DNA of 64,000 nt from Arctopsyche grandis (GCF_051622035.1 NC_135359.1:22912001-22976000), one strand, 5' to 3'. Positions 37,597-48,462 are shown, counted from the first letter of the stretch. The notes: generated by a model not told the origin, from the letters alone. Numbers and translations: made by a program.

Positions 37597-38154
37597 CAGT
37601 CCCTGACCAGAATATTACGCCACCCCTCTCGAGATGCGTTTGGGTAAATTTGTCACGGTCGTAAATAACTCATTATGGGAACTTTTGGCCTCATTTTTTT
37701 TGTGATCTTATCCTTAAATGCAACTCTATTCACTAGCAAAAAATATCGGTGGATTATCCCTCAAAAGGTCTTCAAAAACAAAAGAAAGATGTTTGAAATC
37801 GGTTTGCGTCTGAATTTTGTTCAATATTGACGTGCGTTTCCGTTAAAATCATTCATTATTTTGTGAAAAGCACTGTGTTTTTTTCTCTTTTACTGCAACT
37901 TTATCATATTTCTAAGGTAAGTTGGTATTTAATATCTCGAAATTTTACTTTGTTTTATGATTTAAATTGCGTGTAAAACTTTAATTGGATTTTTTTAGAT
38001 GGGTAGAAAATCAGATCTTTCTAAAGAAAAAATTGCAAGCATTACATCATTATTAAATACAGGAAAGTTTTCTCAAAACAAAATCGCGACAATGGAGGGT
38101 GTTAGTAGGGCGTCTATTAGAAAAATAAAACAAAATCTGGAGACATTCGAGTAA
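37597..38154 (+). mobile_element. Tc1/mariner element, 5' fragment with transposase start
   Basis: It begins at TA|CAGTCCCTGACCAGAATATT, a Tc1/mariner-type terminus. A small intron (37917-37998, GTAAGT...TTTTTTAG) precedes an ATG at 37999. The frame reads MGRKSDLSKEKIASITSLLN, then KFSQNKIATMEGVSRASIRK, a helix-turn-helix of Tc1-like transposases, and stops after 51 codons at 38152-38154. The catalytic DDE part and the right end are missing, so it is a truncated copy. Confidence 0.75.
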
Positions 38155-38218
38155 ACTTTTTAAATTCTCCAGAAGGTTCACCTACTAATTCGGTCAACTG
38201 CCTTTCCATAGTTACACT

Positions 38219-38906
38219 TGTAGGAATCTCGTCATCGAAACATTCGAGAATATTCCACAACAACAAACCACATTCCGCGCAGAACTCGCACACGTACACA
38301 ACACGAGCACTTCTTGGAATCAATCGCCAAAACCTTCGAGACAGTTCCACCCCTCACACTCGAGCGGAACAAAACCAGTCGAAGTACACCTGCAGCCATT
38401 ATACTAAACTCAAGCGGAACGCCCCTACCAGTCGAGCGGAAACAAACCAGTCGAAGCACACCGCCGCCATTAAACTACATCGAGCGGAACGGCGCCAATC
38501 GTTCCAGAAAATTCTACCCCTCGACAAAAGCACATTCCTCGCTTACGCATCAACAACCATCACCATGGGTCAGGTGATTCCAGAAACACTATAAAAGGAG
38601 GTACAACCCAAACAACGCCAGTCGACCCACAGCAGCAAGCGTCGACACACAGCAGCAGACCAGAGACCTTCTGAACATAGCCGAACAACGAGCCAGCAAC
38701 ACACTGCCGCATCCAGAGACCTTCTGAACATAGCTGAATGCCGAGCCAGCGACACTCTACCATATCCAGAGACCGCTGAACGACATACTTTTGCCCAAAT
38801 ATAATACCTTTGTACAACCATAGGCAAACAATAAAATTTTATAAAACAAGCACAACAGTGTTTTGTTAGGCTGGGATACGGTCAACACATACCTACCCCG
38901 CCTACA
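38219..38906 (+). repeat. Solo LTR (probably Gypsy-type fossil)
   Basis: 688 bp bounded by TGTAGG and CCTACA and flanked by the 4-bp direct repeat CACT (38215-38218 and 38907-38910). It has a TATAAAA box at 38590 and AATAAA at 38830, the layout of an LTR. No internal coding region is attached, so it looks like the remains of recombination between two LTRs. The 4-bp duplication and TG...CA ends fit Gypsy-type elements. A related minus-strand LTR-like copy lies at 32345-32933. Confidence 0.75.
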
Positions 38907-38910
38907 CACT

Positions 38911-39125
38911 GAAAAAAAAAAGTATTGAAAATGATGTAAAAAATAATAAGGCCACTCTGTTACGTTCGACAGACTTTTGGCTTTATTTCTTTTAAATACA
39001 TATGTATAATAATATTGATTCTCAGAATTTCAATCAGCAGAGGGCTCTTTTAAATACACTAATCTACATAGATTCTTAAGTTTCAATAACAGGGCGAATG
39101 TTTACGACCTTTTTTACCCTCGAGT
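38911..39125. other. Unassigned AT-rich stretch
   Basis: No gene or element ends recognised between the solo LTR and the hAT MITE. Confidence 0.3.
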
Positions 39126-39133
39126 CACACAAC

Positions 39134-39346
39134 CAGTTCCGGCCTTACGCCCGATGGTGCCCTCGGGCAATTATTTTTAAACACCCTTAGAAAGAACTTT
39201 TAGCGCTCTAATCTAAAATTTTGAATGGCTTTTGGCGCTCTAATTTTAAATTTTAAAGCGCCTTTGGCGCATCATTCGGCGCCCTAACTTATTTGGCGCC
39301 CTCGGGCGCCACCCGACCTAGCCCCCCCCCCCTAAAACCGGCACTG
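39134..39346. mobile_element. hAT-type MITE, CAGTGCCGGT ends, copy 2
   Basis: CAGTTCCGGCCTTA at the left and AAAACCGGCACTG at the right. A perfect 8-bp repeat CACACAAC flanks it (39126-39133 and 39347-39354). The inside matches the copy at 25259 (GGCGCCCT, TTTTGGCGCTCTA, CTTTGGCGCATC). Confidence 0.85.
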
Positions 39347-39606
39347 CACACAACCAAGACGAGTTTTAGGTTATTAACATACCTCGTTCTGTTGTGATGA
39401 ATCTCCGTCATCCACCATCTTCTTTTTTTCCATTTATTTTTTATTTGCTTTTTATTTTTAATATAGGTATAATTGTAGCACACAGCGTCACAGCAGCAGC
39501 AGCAGCTACATCGGCGTCCATTTTCGTTTCGCGCGAACTCTGCGCGAAAAAGATGTCACCACACTCATTGATTCGCGCCGTTGTTCGCGCGCGAGTGTAG
39601 AGCCCA

Positions 39607-39916
39607 CTTAATATGGAACGATGAGCCTTCATTACCCACATTTCACCGAAATAATAGTATCAATTGTTTAAAGCCATTTCCCAGTGAATCTTAAATTGTT
39701 TTACGCATAAGATCACAAACTGGATAAAACCGCACAATTGTAACATTTGTTTAAAATCGTTTTCTCGTAAATCTGACCTCGAATCACTGCATACTGGAAT
39801 TTATTGCATACTGGAACAATACCACACAACTGTCACATTTGTTTAAAATCTTTTGGTTGTAAACATAGCCTTGTATTACATTTAAGATATCACGCGGGGG
39901 ATAAGCCTCACAAGTA
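39607..39916 (+). pseudogene. Displaced zinc-finger array of the ZAD gene copy 2
   Basis: TTAATATGGAACGATGAGCC continues with ACCGAAATAATAGTATCAATTG, CCATTTCCCAGTGAATCT and GATCACAAACTGG. This is the exon-2 sequence that follows the ZAD linker in zinc-finger gene 1 (29539 onward). Finger codons are recognisable (TGTTTAAAATCGTTTTCTCG, CATACTGG) but frames are broken, fingers are missing and the match ends at GCCTCACAAGT. It starts at the same codon region where copy 2 breaks off at about 33692, so it is the other half of that gene, 5.9 kb away. Confidence 0.85.
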
Positions 39917-39986
39917 GAAACGTGTAGAGATCTGAGAAAATTGAAAAAAAAATATTCATTCAAGTATTGCATTTGTCAATGGCATT

Positions 39987-40136
39987 GGCTACGTCCACAA
40001 TACCGATATCTACACCCGATAATTTCGAATTTTCCATATCCAGTTCCCATATTGCAACCTGTGGTTGCTATTTAGGAACTGGTTATGGAAAAATTCGTAA
40101 ATATTGGGTGTAGATATCGGTAGTGTGGACATAGCC
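39987..40136. mobile_element. 150-bp hairpin MITE, GGCTACGTCCACA ends
   Basis: GGCTACGTCCACAATACCGA pairs with TCGGTAGTGTGGACATAGCC, and most of the inside (GATATCTACACCCGATA, TTTTCCATATCCAGTTCC) pairs too, leaving a small loop. The 3-bp repeat ATT flanks both sides. A second copy is at 43480. Confidence 0.75.
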
Positions 40137-40261
40137 ATTGACTCAATGCGAGTATATAAAAATGTGTCGATTTGTAAATCTGATTGATATACATTTTTTT
40201 CAATTTTTGCAAAATTTCCGTTGCCCGATTTTCTCAGGGAAAATTTTCCCGTCAGCACGTC

Positions 40262-40670
40262 TTTAGTTACTACCATTGAAGTAGAATGGGTAGAAGCGTT
40301 CTCAGCTTCCAAAAATGTTGCTACAGAAACTCCGTGCAGACGGAGATTTCGTCTGTTTTTCTCAGTTGCAGTAGGATCTCTGTAGCAGTAAAATCTCTTT
40401 GAAATAGGCTCTACTAGTGAAATTGTGTGGTAGTATTAGTTCGACAAAGTCCGAACATCTGTATGTGCACGTGCTAGATGTTCGGACCAGCCTCACTCAT
40501 TGAAAAACAGGGCCGTACACCGTATTCTTTTTTAAAACTAATTATTACTTTATCTACATTGAAGTAGTATGCATAGAATTGCTCTCAGCCCCTAAAAATG
40601 TTGCCACAAAAAATCCGTGTGCCCGGAGATGTCAGCTGTTTTGTCCAGTTGTTGTAAGGGACGATCACTT
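40262..40670. repeat. Direct repeat pair of about 120 bp
   Basis: The block at 40262-40385 (ATTGAAGTAGAATGGGTAGA, TCTCAGCTTCCAAAAATGTTG, CCGTGCAGACGGAGAT) is repeated at about 40545-40670 (ATTGAAGTAGTATGCATAGA, CCTAAAAATGTTGCCAC, CCGTGTGCCCGGAGAT). Between them is a hairpin GTCCGAACATCT...AGATGTTCGGAC. No protein was recognised. Confidence 0.6.
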
Positions 40671-41088
40671 CCACGATTTTTTTTTCCTCACTCTTTTGTC
40701 TCTCTTCTGACTTTCCGTCTCTCTCTTCGATGGCTCACTTTTAAGCGATACTTTTGTTAGGAATGACTATTCTATACATTATACTTCAATGGTTACTACT
40801 CATGACAGCACTAAAAGTTTGAAAAAAAAGTTATGAAATTTGATCTGGAAAAAATTCATATGGTAGTTGCAATAGTCCTTGTTTTGGGAAATATTATTTC
40901 AAAAATATATAATTACGTCTTAGCCCTTAAATTAATTCCTGAAAGTTTTGGCGTGAGGGTAAATACCCGCCGATTGGTATAACTGATTCGCTGTATGTGT
41001 AACTAGTACCAGATTCAGACAAAAGATGTCACTAAAAAAAAAATACCAGGGCGAAGCCTAGTCGATCTGGTTGCTGTCAGAGTTAAAT

Positions 41089-42929
41089 ATGGAGAAGATG
41101 GAGTGTAGGCTTTGTCTTGGATCAGCTCCGGCCGAGTCTTCCGTCTCGATCTTCGGTGATCTTCATCCAGAGCGTCTGGAGCAACGTATCCGGACCTGCT
41201 GTCAAATTCAGGTCAGTTGCTGGTTGCAGGTTACAATTATTGTGGACCCAATTGGTTATCTCTTTTCACCGCTCAATCCTACATTTTTCATCTGCAGGTT
41301 GAAAGAGGCGATGGGTTGCCGGATACAGTGTGTCTTTCGTGTAAGACCAATCTGGAATTGTTAATCAGCTTTCGAAAGGCTTGTTTTCGAAGCAACGAAA
41401 CGTCTCAACTGAGGTTAGGTGATTGCGTGAAGATCAAGACCGAAGAAGTTTTGTTAGAAGATGTAACATGGTGCGATGAGCCTCCACGACCGAAAATTCA
41501 CCGAAAGAATAGTGACTTTCGTTTAAAGTCATTTTCTCGTAAATCTGGCCTGGAGGTACATACAATATTGAAAACTGGGACAAAACCACACAAATGTGAT
41601 ATTTGTTTAAAATCTTTTACTCGTAAACGTGGTCTCAACACACATAAAAAATTGCATACTGGGATAAAACCATACATATGTGACATTTGTTTAAAATCAT
41701 TCAATCATAAATGTGAAATTCTGACACATTTAAGATCTCACACGGGGGAAAAGCCTTACAATTGTGAAATTTGTCTAAAATCATTTACTCACAAATCTGG
41801 TCTCGAAGCACATAAAATATTGCATACTGGATTAAAACCGCACAAATGTAACATTTGTTTAAAATCATTTTCTCGTAAATCTGGCCTCGAATCACATAAT
41901 TTAATGCATACTGGGACAAGACCACACAAATGTAACATTTGTTTAAAATCTTTTGTTCATAAGCATAGGCTTGTGTTACATTTAAGATGTCACGCAGGGG
42001 ATAAGCCTCACAAGTGTGAAGTATGTTCAAAATCATTTATTCAAAAATATCGTCTCGAGGCACATAAAAAATCACATACCGGGACAAAACCATACAAATG
42101 TGACAACTGTTTAAAATCATTTATTCATAAATATGAACTTGTGTTACATTTAAGATCTCACACGGGGGAAAAGCCTTACCAGTGTGAAGTATGTTTAAAA
42201 TCATTTATTCAAAAATATCATCTCGAGGAACATAAAAAATTGCATACTGACATAAAACCATACAAATGTGATATTTGTTTAAAATCATTTAATCATAAAC
42301 GTGGAATTCTGATACATTTTAGATGTCACACGGGGGAAAAGCCTTACGAGTGTGAAATTTGTCTAAAATCATTTTCTCGAAAATCTAGCCTTAGATTACA
42401 TAACAAATTGCATACTGGGATAAAACCACACAAATGTAACATTTGTTTAAAATCATTTATTCATAAAAGTGCCCTTGTGTTACATTTAAGATCTCACACG
42501 GGGGAAAAGCCTTTCAAGTGTGAAATTTGTTTAAAATCATTTACTCGTAAATCTGGTCTCCAGGCACATGAAATATTGCATACTGGGACAAAACCACACA
42601 AATGTGAGATTTGCTTTAAATCTTTCGTTATTAAAAATAGACTTGTGTTACATTTAAAATCTCACACAGGGGAAACGCCGTACAAGTGTGAGATTTGTTT
42701 AAAATCATTTTCTCGTAAATCTGGCGTCGAAGCACATAAAGCATTGCATACTGGGATAAAACCACACAAATGTAACATTTGTTCAAAATCATATATTTAT
42801 AAATATGACCTTGTGTTACATTTAAGATCTCACACAGGGGAAAAGCCTTACAAGTGTGAAATATGTTTAAAATCATTCACGCACAATTGTTACCTCGTCC
42901 GACATAAAAAAACTCATAAAATGGAATAA
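41089..42929 (+). CDS. ZAD-C2H2 zinc-finger protein 3
   Basis: Exon 1 41089-41211, intron 41212-41297 (86 nt, seven longer than in the paralogues through a short local repeat GTTGCTGGTTGCAGG), exon 2 41298-42929; 584 residues. The ZAD has CRLC and CLSC pairs with PERLEQRI and [10 protein letters not shown]. After the linker come one finger without cysteines ([15 protein letters not shown]) and then 16 regular C2H2 fingers with CLKSF cores and TGxKP linkers. It is a probable sequence-specific transcription regulator. Several fingers are nearly the same as in gene 1 ([12 protein letters not shown]), while others differ in the helix positions that contact DNA, as expected if the paralogues have diverged in target. 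Start chosen as in gene 1. Confidence 0.92.
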
Positions 42930-42930
42930 T

Positions 42931-42938
<8 letters not shown>

Positions 42939-43016
<78 letters not shown>
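42939..43016. repeat. (TA)n microsatellite downstream of zinc-finger gene 3
   Basis: Same position as the tract after gene 1, but shorter (about 78 versus about 120 bp). Confidence 0.97.
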
Positions 43017-43022
<6 letters not shown>

Positions 43023-43194
43023 TGGCCGCATGCGTGCAATGATGTTTCTGGCGCCTCCTTAAAAGACTTTTCTTCTCTTTGCAGTTTATTTAAATAATTT
43101 TAAGATAAATCCTAATTGAAAATTATATACACAAATCTATTGTTTGGCTTTCGTATTTTATTTATTTTAAATGTAATATTTTTTATTGGATGAA

Positions 43195-43199
<5 letters not shown>

Positions 43200-43254
<55 letters not shown>
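43200..43254. repeat. (TA)n tract new in copy 3
   Basis: Copy 3 reads GAAATCGA-(TA)n-ATTTTGGTAA, where copy 1 reads GAAATCGAGATACATAATTC. The tract therefore expanded from a short seed after the duplication. Confidence 0.9.
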
Positions 43255-43260
<6 letters not shown>

Positions 43261-43479
43261 GGTAAACATACTTATGTACAAAAAATGTTAAATTTTAAAC
43301 TTGTTCTTTATATCGAGTCCTTTCTGTGAATTATCAATAAAATTAATCAATTTAAAAAAAATGTCGTTTTTTTTTCATTTCCCAGTTGGTAAGTTTAACA
43401 TATCGTCTGTAAAGTGGCAGAAAGCTTGGAGCATCAAAAATTCTTGTTTTGATAAAATCTTTTTTTGTCGATAATCAAT

Positions 43480-43610
43480 GGCGCCGTCCACACACACGAT
43501 ATTTACTACCGATATTTCCATATCCAGTTCCTAAATAGCAACCACAGGTTGCAATATGGGAACTGGATATGGAAATATCGTTAGTAGATATCGTGTGTGT
43601 GGACGGCGCC
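43480..43610. mobile_element. 131-bp hairpin MITE, GGCGCCGTCCACA ends
   Basis: GGCGCCGTCCACACACACGA pairs with TCGTGTGTGTGGACGGCGCC, and the inside pairs almost fully (TTTCCATATCCAGTTCC and complement). The 3-bp repeat AAT lies on both sides. Copy 1 of the duplicated unit lacks it at the same place, so it inserted after the duplication. Confidence 0.8.
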
Positions 43611-43702
43611 AATATGTTTGAAGCTATATCTTGTGACCAAAATCATTATTCATAAAACTAACCACTACATGAAATGTGTTCATCATATGTGTATTCGATT
43701 AA

Positions 43703-44463
43703 AGTATTAACAAGTATTTTTTGTAATAATATTTATAAATTATTTGAGTTGACTTGCGCCGATTTGTCGGGGTGCCATTTTTACTTTATTTATGTACGCA
43801 GTAATAATAGATGAAGTTTTGTGATCATGCGAAAATTCGAACTCATAATTAATCACTGATCACGTTTTCATGATCTAGAAAAAAATGTGTGTGTTTTTTG
43901 TGTTTTTGAACACCGTTAGTCCCATCAAACTGAAGTTTAGTATTGGTTACTGAACTTATGATACGACGTAAATTTTTTTCAAATTTTACCTCCCCTTATA
44001 GGTGTCCTCTTTTTTTAAGTTTTTGAATTGAATTATCTCCCAAACCGCTAACCGAATCAGATTGATATTTTTTTACATGTAATAGAAATCATAATTTTAC
44101 TCCAACTACAAGTAGTGCTTTTACTCTAAAGCAGAGTAAACTATGTTCCGTGGAACAGCAGTGTTCTGCTGAACCTAAATAAATGTTCCGCAACAATTTG
44201 GAAAGGTTTTATGTATACACTGCAACACATTTAAAGATCTACTTCATATTAAAAGGCGAGTGATGATCAATCTTCACTGATGTTTATTACGACATCTACA
44301 TAGGTACAGACGGAGGACCATCTTTTCTCACACATGAAAGAAATGGGCAATAGAATACCAGATCCCCCCTCCAATTTTTTCGTTACTTAAAAAATATGTG
44401 TCTTAATATTGGTAGTTCAAATATTTATATAAAAATCAAATGCTAATTAACAAATATGGTATT
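43703..44463. other. No gene recognised
   Basis: A piece at about 43800-43885 (TTTTGTGATCATGCGAAAAT, AATCACTGATCACGTTTTCA) is similar to 53665-53745 in THADA intron 5, so it is part of a dispersed repeat. Otherwise AT-rich. Confidence 0.4.
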
Positions 44464-44810
44464 ATGGGGATGAACGAATGAGATGACTGGCATGTTGATT
44501 AACGTGCGTTTATTATGAGAGCCAGAGACGGAGTGGGGTAGCCACTCTTAACACAGCCGAGTTGGTCCCAACTCGCAGGAAGGTGACCGAACTCGACCAT
44601 GTCGTATAGCGAGGCGCCACAATGTTTTTTTTTTAATATTTCAATAAACCTGTGGCGGCTCGCTATACGACATGGTCGAGTTTGGTTACCTTCCTGCGAG
44701 TGGGGACCAACTCGGCTGGGTTCGGAGAGCCACTACTCACTCTACCTTTAGCTGTCATATAATAAACACGTGCATTAACATGCCAGTCGTCTCATTCGTT
44801 CATCCCCCAT
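44464..44810. mobile_element. 347-bp fold-back element
   Basis: Two arms of about 165 bp pair: ATGGGGATGAACGAATGAGA with its complement at 44791-44810, then CTGGCATGTT, CCGAGTTGGTCCCAACTCGC, AACTCGACCATGTCGTATAG. The short centre is T-rich. The ends are TTATGGGG and CCCCCATAA. No protein; a probable MITE of unknown superfamily. Confidence 0.8.
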
Positions 44811-44828
44811 AAACCAATTTTTAATTTT

Positions 44829-45195
44829 TGGGTGTGACCAGTTTTAGTGTGACGGGTGATCACGTGTGACCGATCTAGAGCGACCTGTTTACGGTAAACG
44901 GACTAATAGTCATATGTGAACTAGTCACAGGACAACCGGTCGTTCTAGATCGGTCACACGTGTTCACCCGTCACACTAAAACTGGTCAAACCCTAAAATG
45001 GGTCACGAGAAAACTGGTCACACCCTAAAATCGGTCAACCAGTTTTCTCGTGACCGATTTTAGGGTGTGACCAGTTTTAAAGTGGCGGGTGAACACGTGT
45101 GACCGATCTAGAGCGACCGGTTATCTTGTGACCGGTTCACATTTGACTAGTAATCACCGAACCCCGGTTCACATTTGACTAGTAATCACCGAACC
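44829..45195. mobile_element. GGTTCGGTGA/CCGTTTACC element, subfamily II, with partial tandem copy
   Basis: A partial arm (44829-44886) precedes a full copy starting GGTAAACGGACTAATAGTC at 44893 and ending GACTAGTAATCACCGAACC at 45163; the last 30 bp (GGTTCACATTTGACTAGT...) are then repeated in tandem up to 45195. The body is the same GGTCACACGTG-rich palindrome as at 28356 and 48036. Confidence 0.75.
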
Positions 45196-46667
45196 GTAAA
45201 TTCGGCACTTTTTAATTTTCACCAAACAAATGGGACAAGATGACTAACTGATTGGGATACCGGAACCATACCTTGAAACAGGAACGGTTCCAGTAAAACT
45301 GGAACGCATAGTGAGCCTAGTTATAAATAAAATAGTTCGAAACAATGTAAAAGAGAACGGAAATAATGGTCGTCCAAACGACATCTTGCGACTGACACAT
45401 TGCATAAGTTTGTAGGTTATGTCAATGTAGGCGGCTGAGCTCATACTCGGTGTTCAGAACGGAAACTATCACTTCAGGTACATTCTACAGTACAGGGCCT
45501 TAAGAAACATATCATTGAGTCTTGAAGACGACTGAAATCTAGAATGAAAAATATTTCTCTGGTTTGAAATAGTTATCTGACGTTTGATTTGAAGTATTGC
45601 CGAATGTGCACTTTCATTCTGCAGTTATGCGGCATTGCCGACCACGCATTCTTCCATGACGTAGACAAGCGTGCATGCTATAATGGAGTATGAGTTTGCC
45701 TTTTAATTTATCATTAGAAGTTGGCCTGAGTTTGGGTCCAACAACAAACTATGACGCTACACACAAGAAAAGTCGGCCTGATGTATTGCACATTTGGCAA
45801 TAAATTTCTATTAAATAAAGAAAAGTCAATTGCTATATAGCAATTGTTAAAACTTTCACATACGAATTGGTGAATGTTAGTATTGTTAGTAAATTAAAAT
45901 CGGAATGTTAGTACATTCAAATATTCAACGATGCAGTGAATGTTGCAGAACTGGAAAGATTTGGCTCGACTCACGATTGAATGCAACTAGTTGAGAATTT
46001 GATATAAATAAAAATTACCTATGGTTTCTCTTATAAATAGCATGAAGCCGATGCGAGTTATTTATAAATAGATCATGTATCTTATTCAAGGCGATCTAAA
46101 TTTAATTCAATATTTTGGTGCCGTGCTGTGTTCATTCAAAAATTTGCAATAAGATGTTTGTTTTTATTTATTTTCAACGGTGCCGAGTGTGCCAAGGAAT
46201 CGTATCATCAGCGTCCAAAATATTTTCACATTCATTAATGTGTACTCATTTACATATGTACATAATGAAACTATAGACTTGATTGATGAATGATTTGTAT
46301 TCAATTTAAAACTTATTTTTATTTATGTATTACTTTTTATTTAGATAATAATAAAAATGTGTACATTTTTTTTTTGTTTTATTTCCAGCTGAGACAGTTT
46401 GATCTATAAATTCCATCGTCGCTACGGTCATTCATCTGAAAAGCGTTTACATGAACTTTTTATTGGACCCCACTGTGACACTCTGCTGGCAAAGCCAAGA
46501 ATTAGTGATCTAGCTTATGACTAGAGGTCAGTCATTCAAAATTTCTGATTCTGACCGGTCTCTGTCTAAAAACGACGCAAAATATATACATATTATATTG
46601 AAAATTCAGTGTTAAGACGTTGACAATTATTAGTTAGTTAATTGGTTCGATTTAAGATTGCGATATT
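45196..46667. other. Intergenic DNA upstream of COA6
   Basis: No exon, element ends or RNA gene recognised. Presumably it contains the COA6 promoter; no TATA box is convincing just upstream. Confidence 0.4.
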
Positions 46668-46907
46668 ATGTCTTTTCCGGCAAAGAAGGACAGGGAAGTG
46701 TGCTGGGGTGCTAGAGATCGTTATTGGGAATGTTTGGACAAACATAATATAGGACCCGATGATGCTGTTCCGTCAGCGTGCAACGAGACAAAGAAACAAT
46801 TTGAAAATATGTGTCCCGGGCAATGGGTTAAACATTTCAATAGGAAAAGGGACTACATTATATTTAAGAAACAACTCGAAGCCAATGGACCGACCCCACA
46901 AACGTAA
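46668..46907 (+). CDS. COA6: Cytochrome c oxidase assembly factor 6
   Basis: A small mitochondrial intermembrane-space protein that helps deliver copper to the Cu-A site of cytochrome c oxidase subunit 2, working with SCO1/SCO2. A single exon of 79 codons. It has the twin-cysteine COX6B-like fold: C-x9-C in CWGARDRYWEC (residues 11-21) and C-x10-C in CNETKKQFENMC, followed by PGQWVKHFNRKRDY, which matches COA6 in animals closely. Length is normal for insects and fungi. The start is chosen at the only upstream ATG, with the conserved CWGARD motif 10 residues in. Two AATAAA signals lie at 47264 and 47280. Not the cytochrome oxidase subunit COX6B itself, because of the WGARD..YW.C motif. Confidence 0.95.
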   Translation: MSFPAKKDREVCWGARDRYWECLDKHNIGPDDAVPSACNETKKQFENMCPGQWVKHFNRKRDYIIFKKQLEANGPTPQT

Positions 46908-47263
46908 ATTAAATTTATTACAATAGTTTTGTACGATATATCTTATATTAAATTATGTCTATATCTCCTGCAAGTATAAATTTTACGTCACACTATAGAC
47001 GGCTCACACTTGCAAAATTAACCAACAAAAAACGTTCTAAATTCAGAAATTATATACGTATGAAAATGGTTTCTGTGTATTTTATAATATTTTGATCGTA
47101 AAAATATTGTAATAATTGTGTGAATTTAAAGAGCAATTTTAGTGTTTTTGTCCTGTATATAATTTAAATAGTTTTATGAAATGAGTTTGTATTAGAATGC
47201 TAATGTTTAATTATTATTTCAATTTTTTCTCTTGTTTCGATTATTGTTGATAAAATGAGTATT

Positions 47264-47285
47264 AATAAATCTTGTTACAAATAAA
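47264..47285 (+). terminator. COA6 polyadenylation signals
   Basis: AATAAA at 47264-47269 and 47280-47285, about 360 bp after the stop codon, in AT-rich DNA. Likely but not proven to be used. Confidence 0.5.
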
Positions 47286-47473
47286 TTTGTGTTATTTAAT
47301 ACCATTTAAGGTTCGTTTATACTAGCACAGCTCAAGCCGCAACTGCACGTAAACATCAATACGAAAAATATTCTTTAATACATTCTATATTTTTTATTTC
47401 ATAGAACATGAACCTGCGTTTTACAGATCGAGTGCACTTAAAACAGATAAATAAAGTCAATCAATCAATACAA

Positions 47474-47688
47474 TCTAATATATAATTTCGAAAGAGACTT
47501 TTTATATATGTATGTTTGTTTGTTAGGTTCGTAGAATCTGTGAAGTTCAATTTAATAAACAAAACAAATGAATATTCAAATAAATTTCAATAAAATAAAA
47601 CTATTCAAATAAATTTGATAAAATTAGATTGGCCATGTTTAAGCGGTTTATATTACAAATACAGAGCGAAGCCGGGTGAAAACACTAG
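47474..47688 (+). mobile_element. Short non-autonomous Helitron
   Basis: It starts TCTAATATATAATTTCG after an A and ends ACAGAGCGAAGCCGGGTGAA followed by AACACTAG before a T. The 5' TC, 3' CTAG, insertion between A and T, and the GCGAAGCCGGG end are typical of insect Helitrons. 215 bp, non-coding, with a different body from the 13946 family. Confidence 0.8.
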
Positions 47689-47714
47689 TATATAATATAA
47701 GCATTTTATACAAC

Positions 47715-48005
47715 GCCAATTCATACAAACATCCACAGTGACATCTATAGAGAAATTTTTGCAGCATTTTTATAATCAAATTGGCGAACGTCAAGATGCT
47801 GAATAACTTGAGATTAGCAAGGAGATGCCAATTTTTACAGGAACTGTCTCGATGAAAATCGGAAAAATTGGCAAACTCTGATAAGAAACGATCGACCTGG
47901 AGTCACAAACCAAAATCTGGACAGCAGCTGGACTCTACTGGGAATCGAACCCGTGACACTGCTCGAAAGCATATGTAATATGCCAACCACTAGTCCACAC
48001 TATAT
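47715..48005 (-). repeat. tRNA-derived SINE copy
   Basis: Minus strand: GTGTGGACTAGTGGTTGGCA, the B-box region GGTTCGATTCCCAG, GACTCCAGGTCGATCGTTTC, TTTGCCAATTTTTCCGA, and tail blocks to about 47720 (ATGTCACTGTGGATGTTTG). Confidence 0.75.
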
Positions 48006-48035
48006 TCCGTAATGTGTATGTGACGTATCCAAAAC

Positions 48036-48272
48036 GGTAAACGGACTACTTGTCATGTGAACCATTCACAGGACAACCGGTCGCTCTAGATCGGTCACAC
48101 GTGATCACCCGTCACACTGAAACTGGTCACGAGAAAACTGGTCACACCCTAAAATCGGTCACGAGAAAACTGATTGACCGATTTTAGGGTGTGACGGGTG
48201 ATCACGTGTGACCGATCTAGAGCGACCAGTTGTCCTGTGACCGGTTCACATTTGACTAGTAATCACCGAACC
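48036..48272. mobile_element. GGTTCGGTGA/CCGTTTACC element, subfamily II hairpin
   Basis: From GGTAAACGGACTACTTGTC to GACTAGTAATCACCGAACC, with the repeat ATCCAAAAC directly before (48027-48035) and after (48273-48281). The body is the GGTCACACGTGATCACCCGT palindrome. Confidence 0.85.
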
Positions 48273-48454
48273 ATCCAAAACAGCAGCAACCGACACTTCT
48301 GTTCATATTATAATCGGTTTTTTTCGGCTACTGTGGAAGTGTTCAAGCAATATTGCGACGTATCGTCGCGCTCTGTAATGTATTTGTAAGCTGATTATGC
48401 CTTGCACTTGTCTAAAGCAAGTATGAACGTGCCGAAAATGGCGGTACTGTACAG

Positions 48455-48462
48455 TATAAATA
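48455..48462 (+). promoter_or_regulatory. Candidate TATA box
   Basis: TATAAATA in GTACAGTATAAATAGAAG, about 570 bp upstream of the THADA start codon and followed by a less AT-rich stretch. It could serve THADA through a 5' untranslated region, but nothing else supports it. Confidence 0.25.

Larger units (their letters stand above)
40796..43702 (+). repeat. Duplicated unit, copy 3 (contains zinc-finger gene 3)
   Basis: The same 5' flank (CATGACAGCACTAAAAGTTT), ZAD gene, (TA)n and 3' flank (AATTTGGCCGCATGCGTGCA to ATTCGATTAA) as copy 1. Differences that postdate the duplication: a new (TA)n at 43200 and the hairpin MITE at 43480. Confidence 0.85.

Noticed and set aside
38232-38827. Several 75-87 codon frames
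   Set aside because: They overlap each other on both strands within the solo LTR, which is less AT-rich and so has fewer stops.
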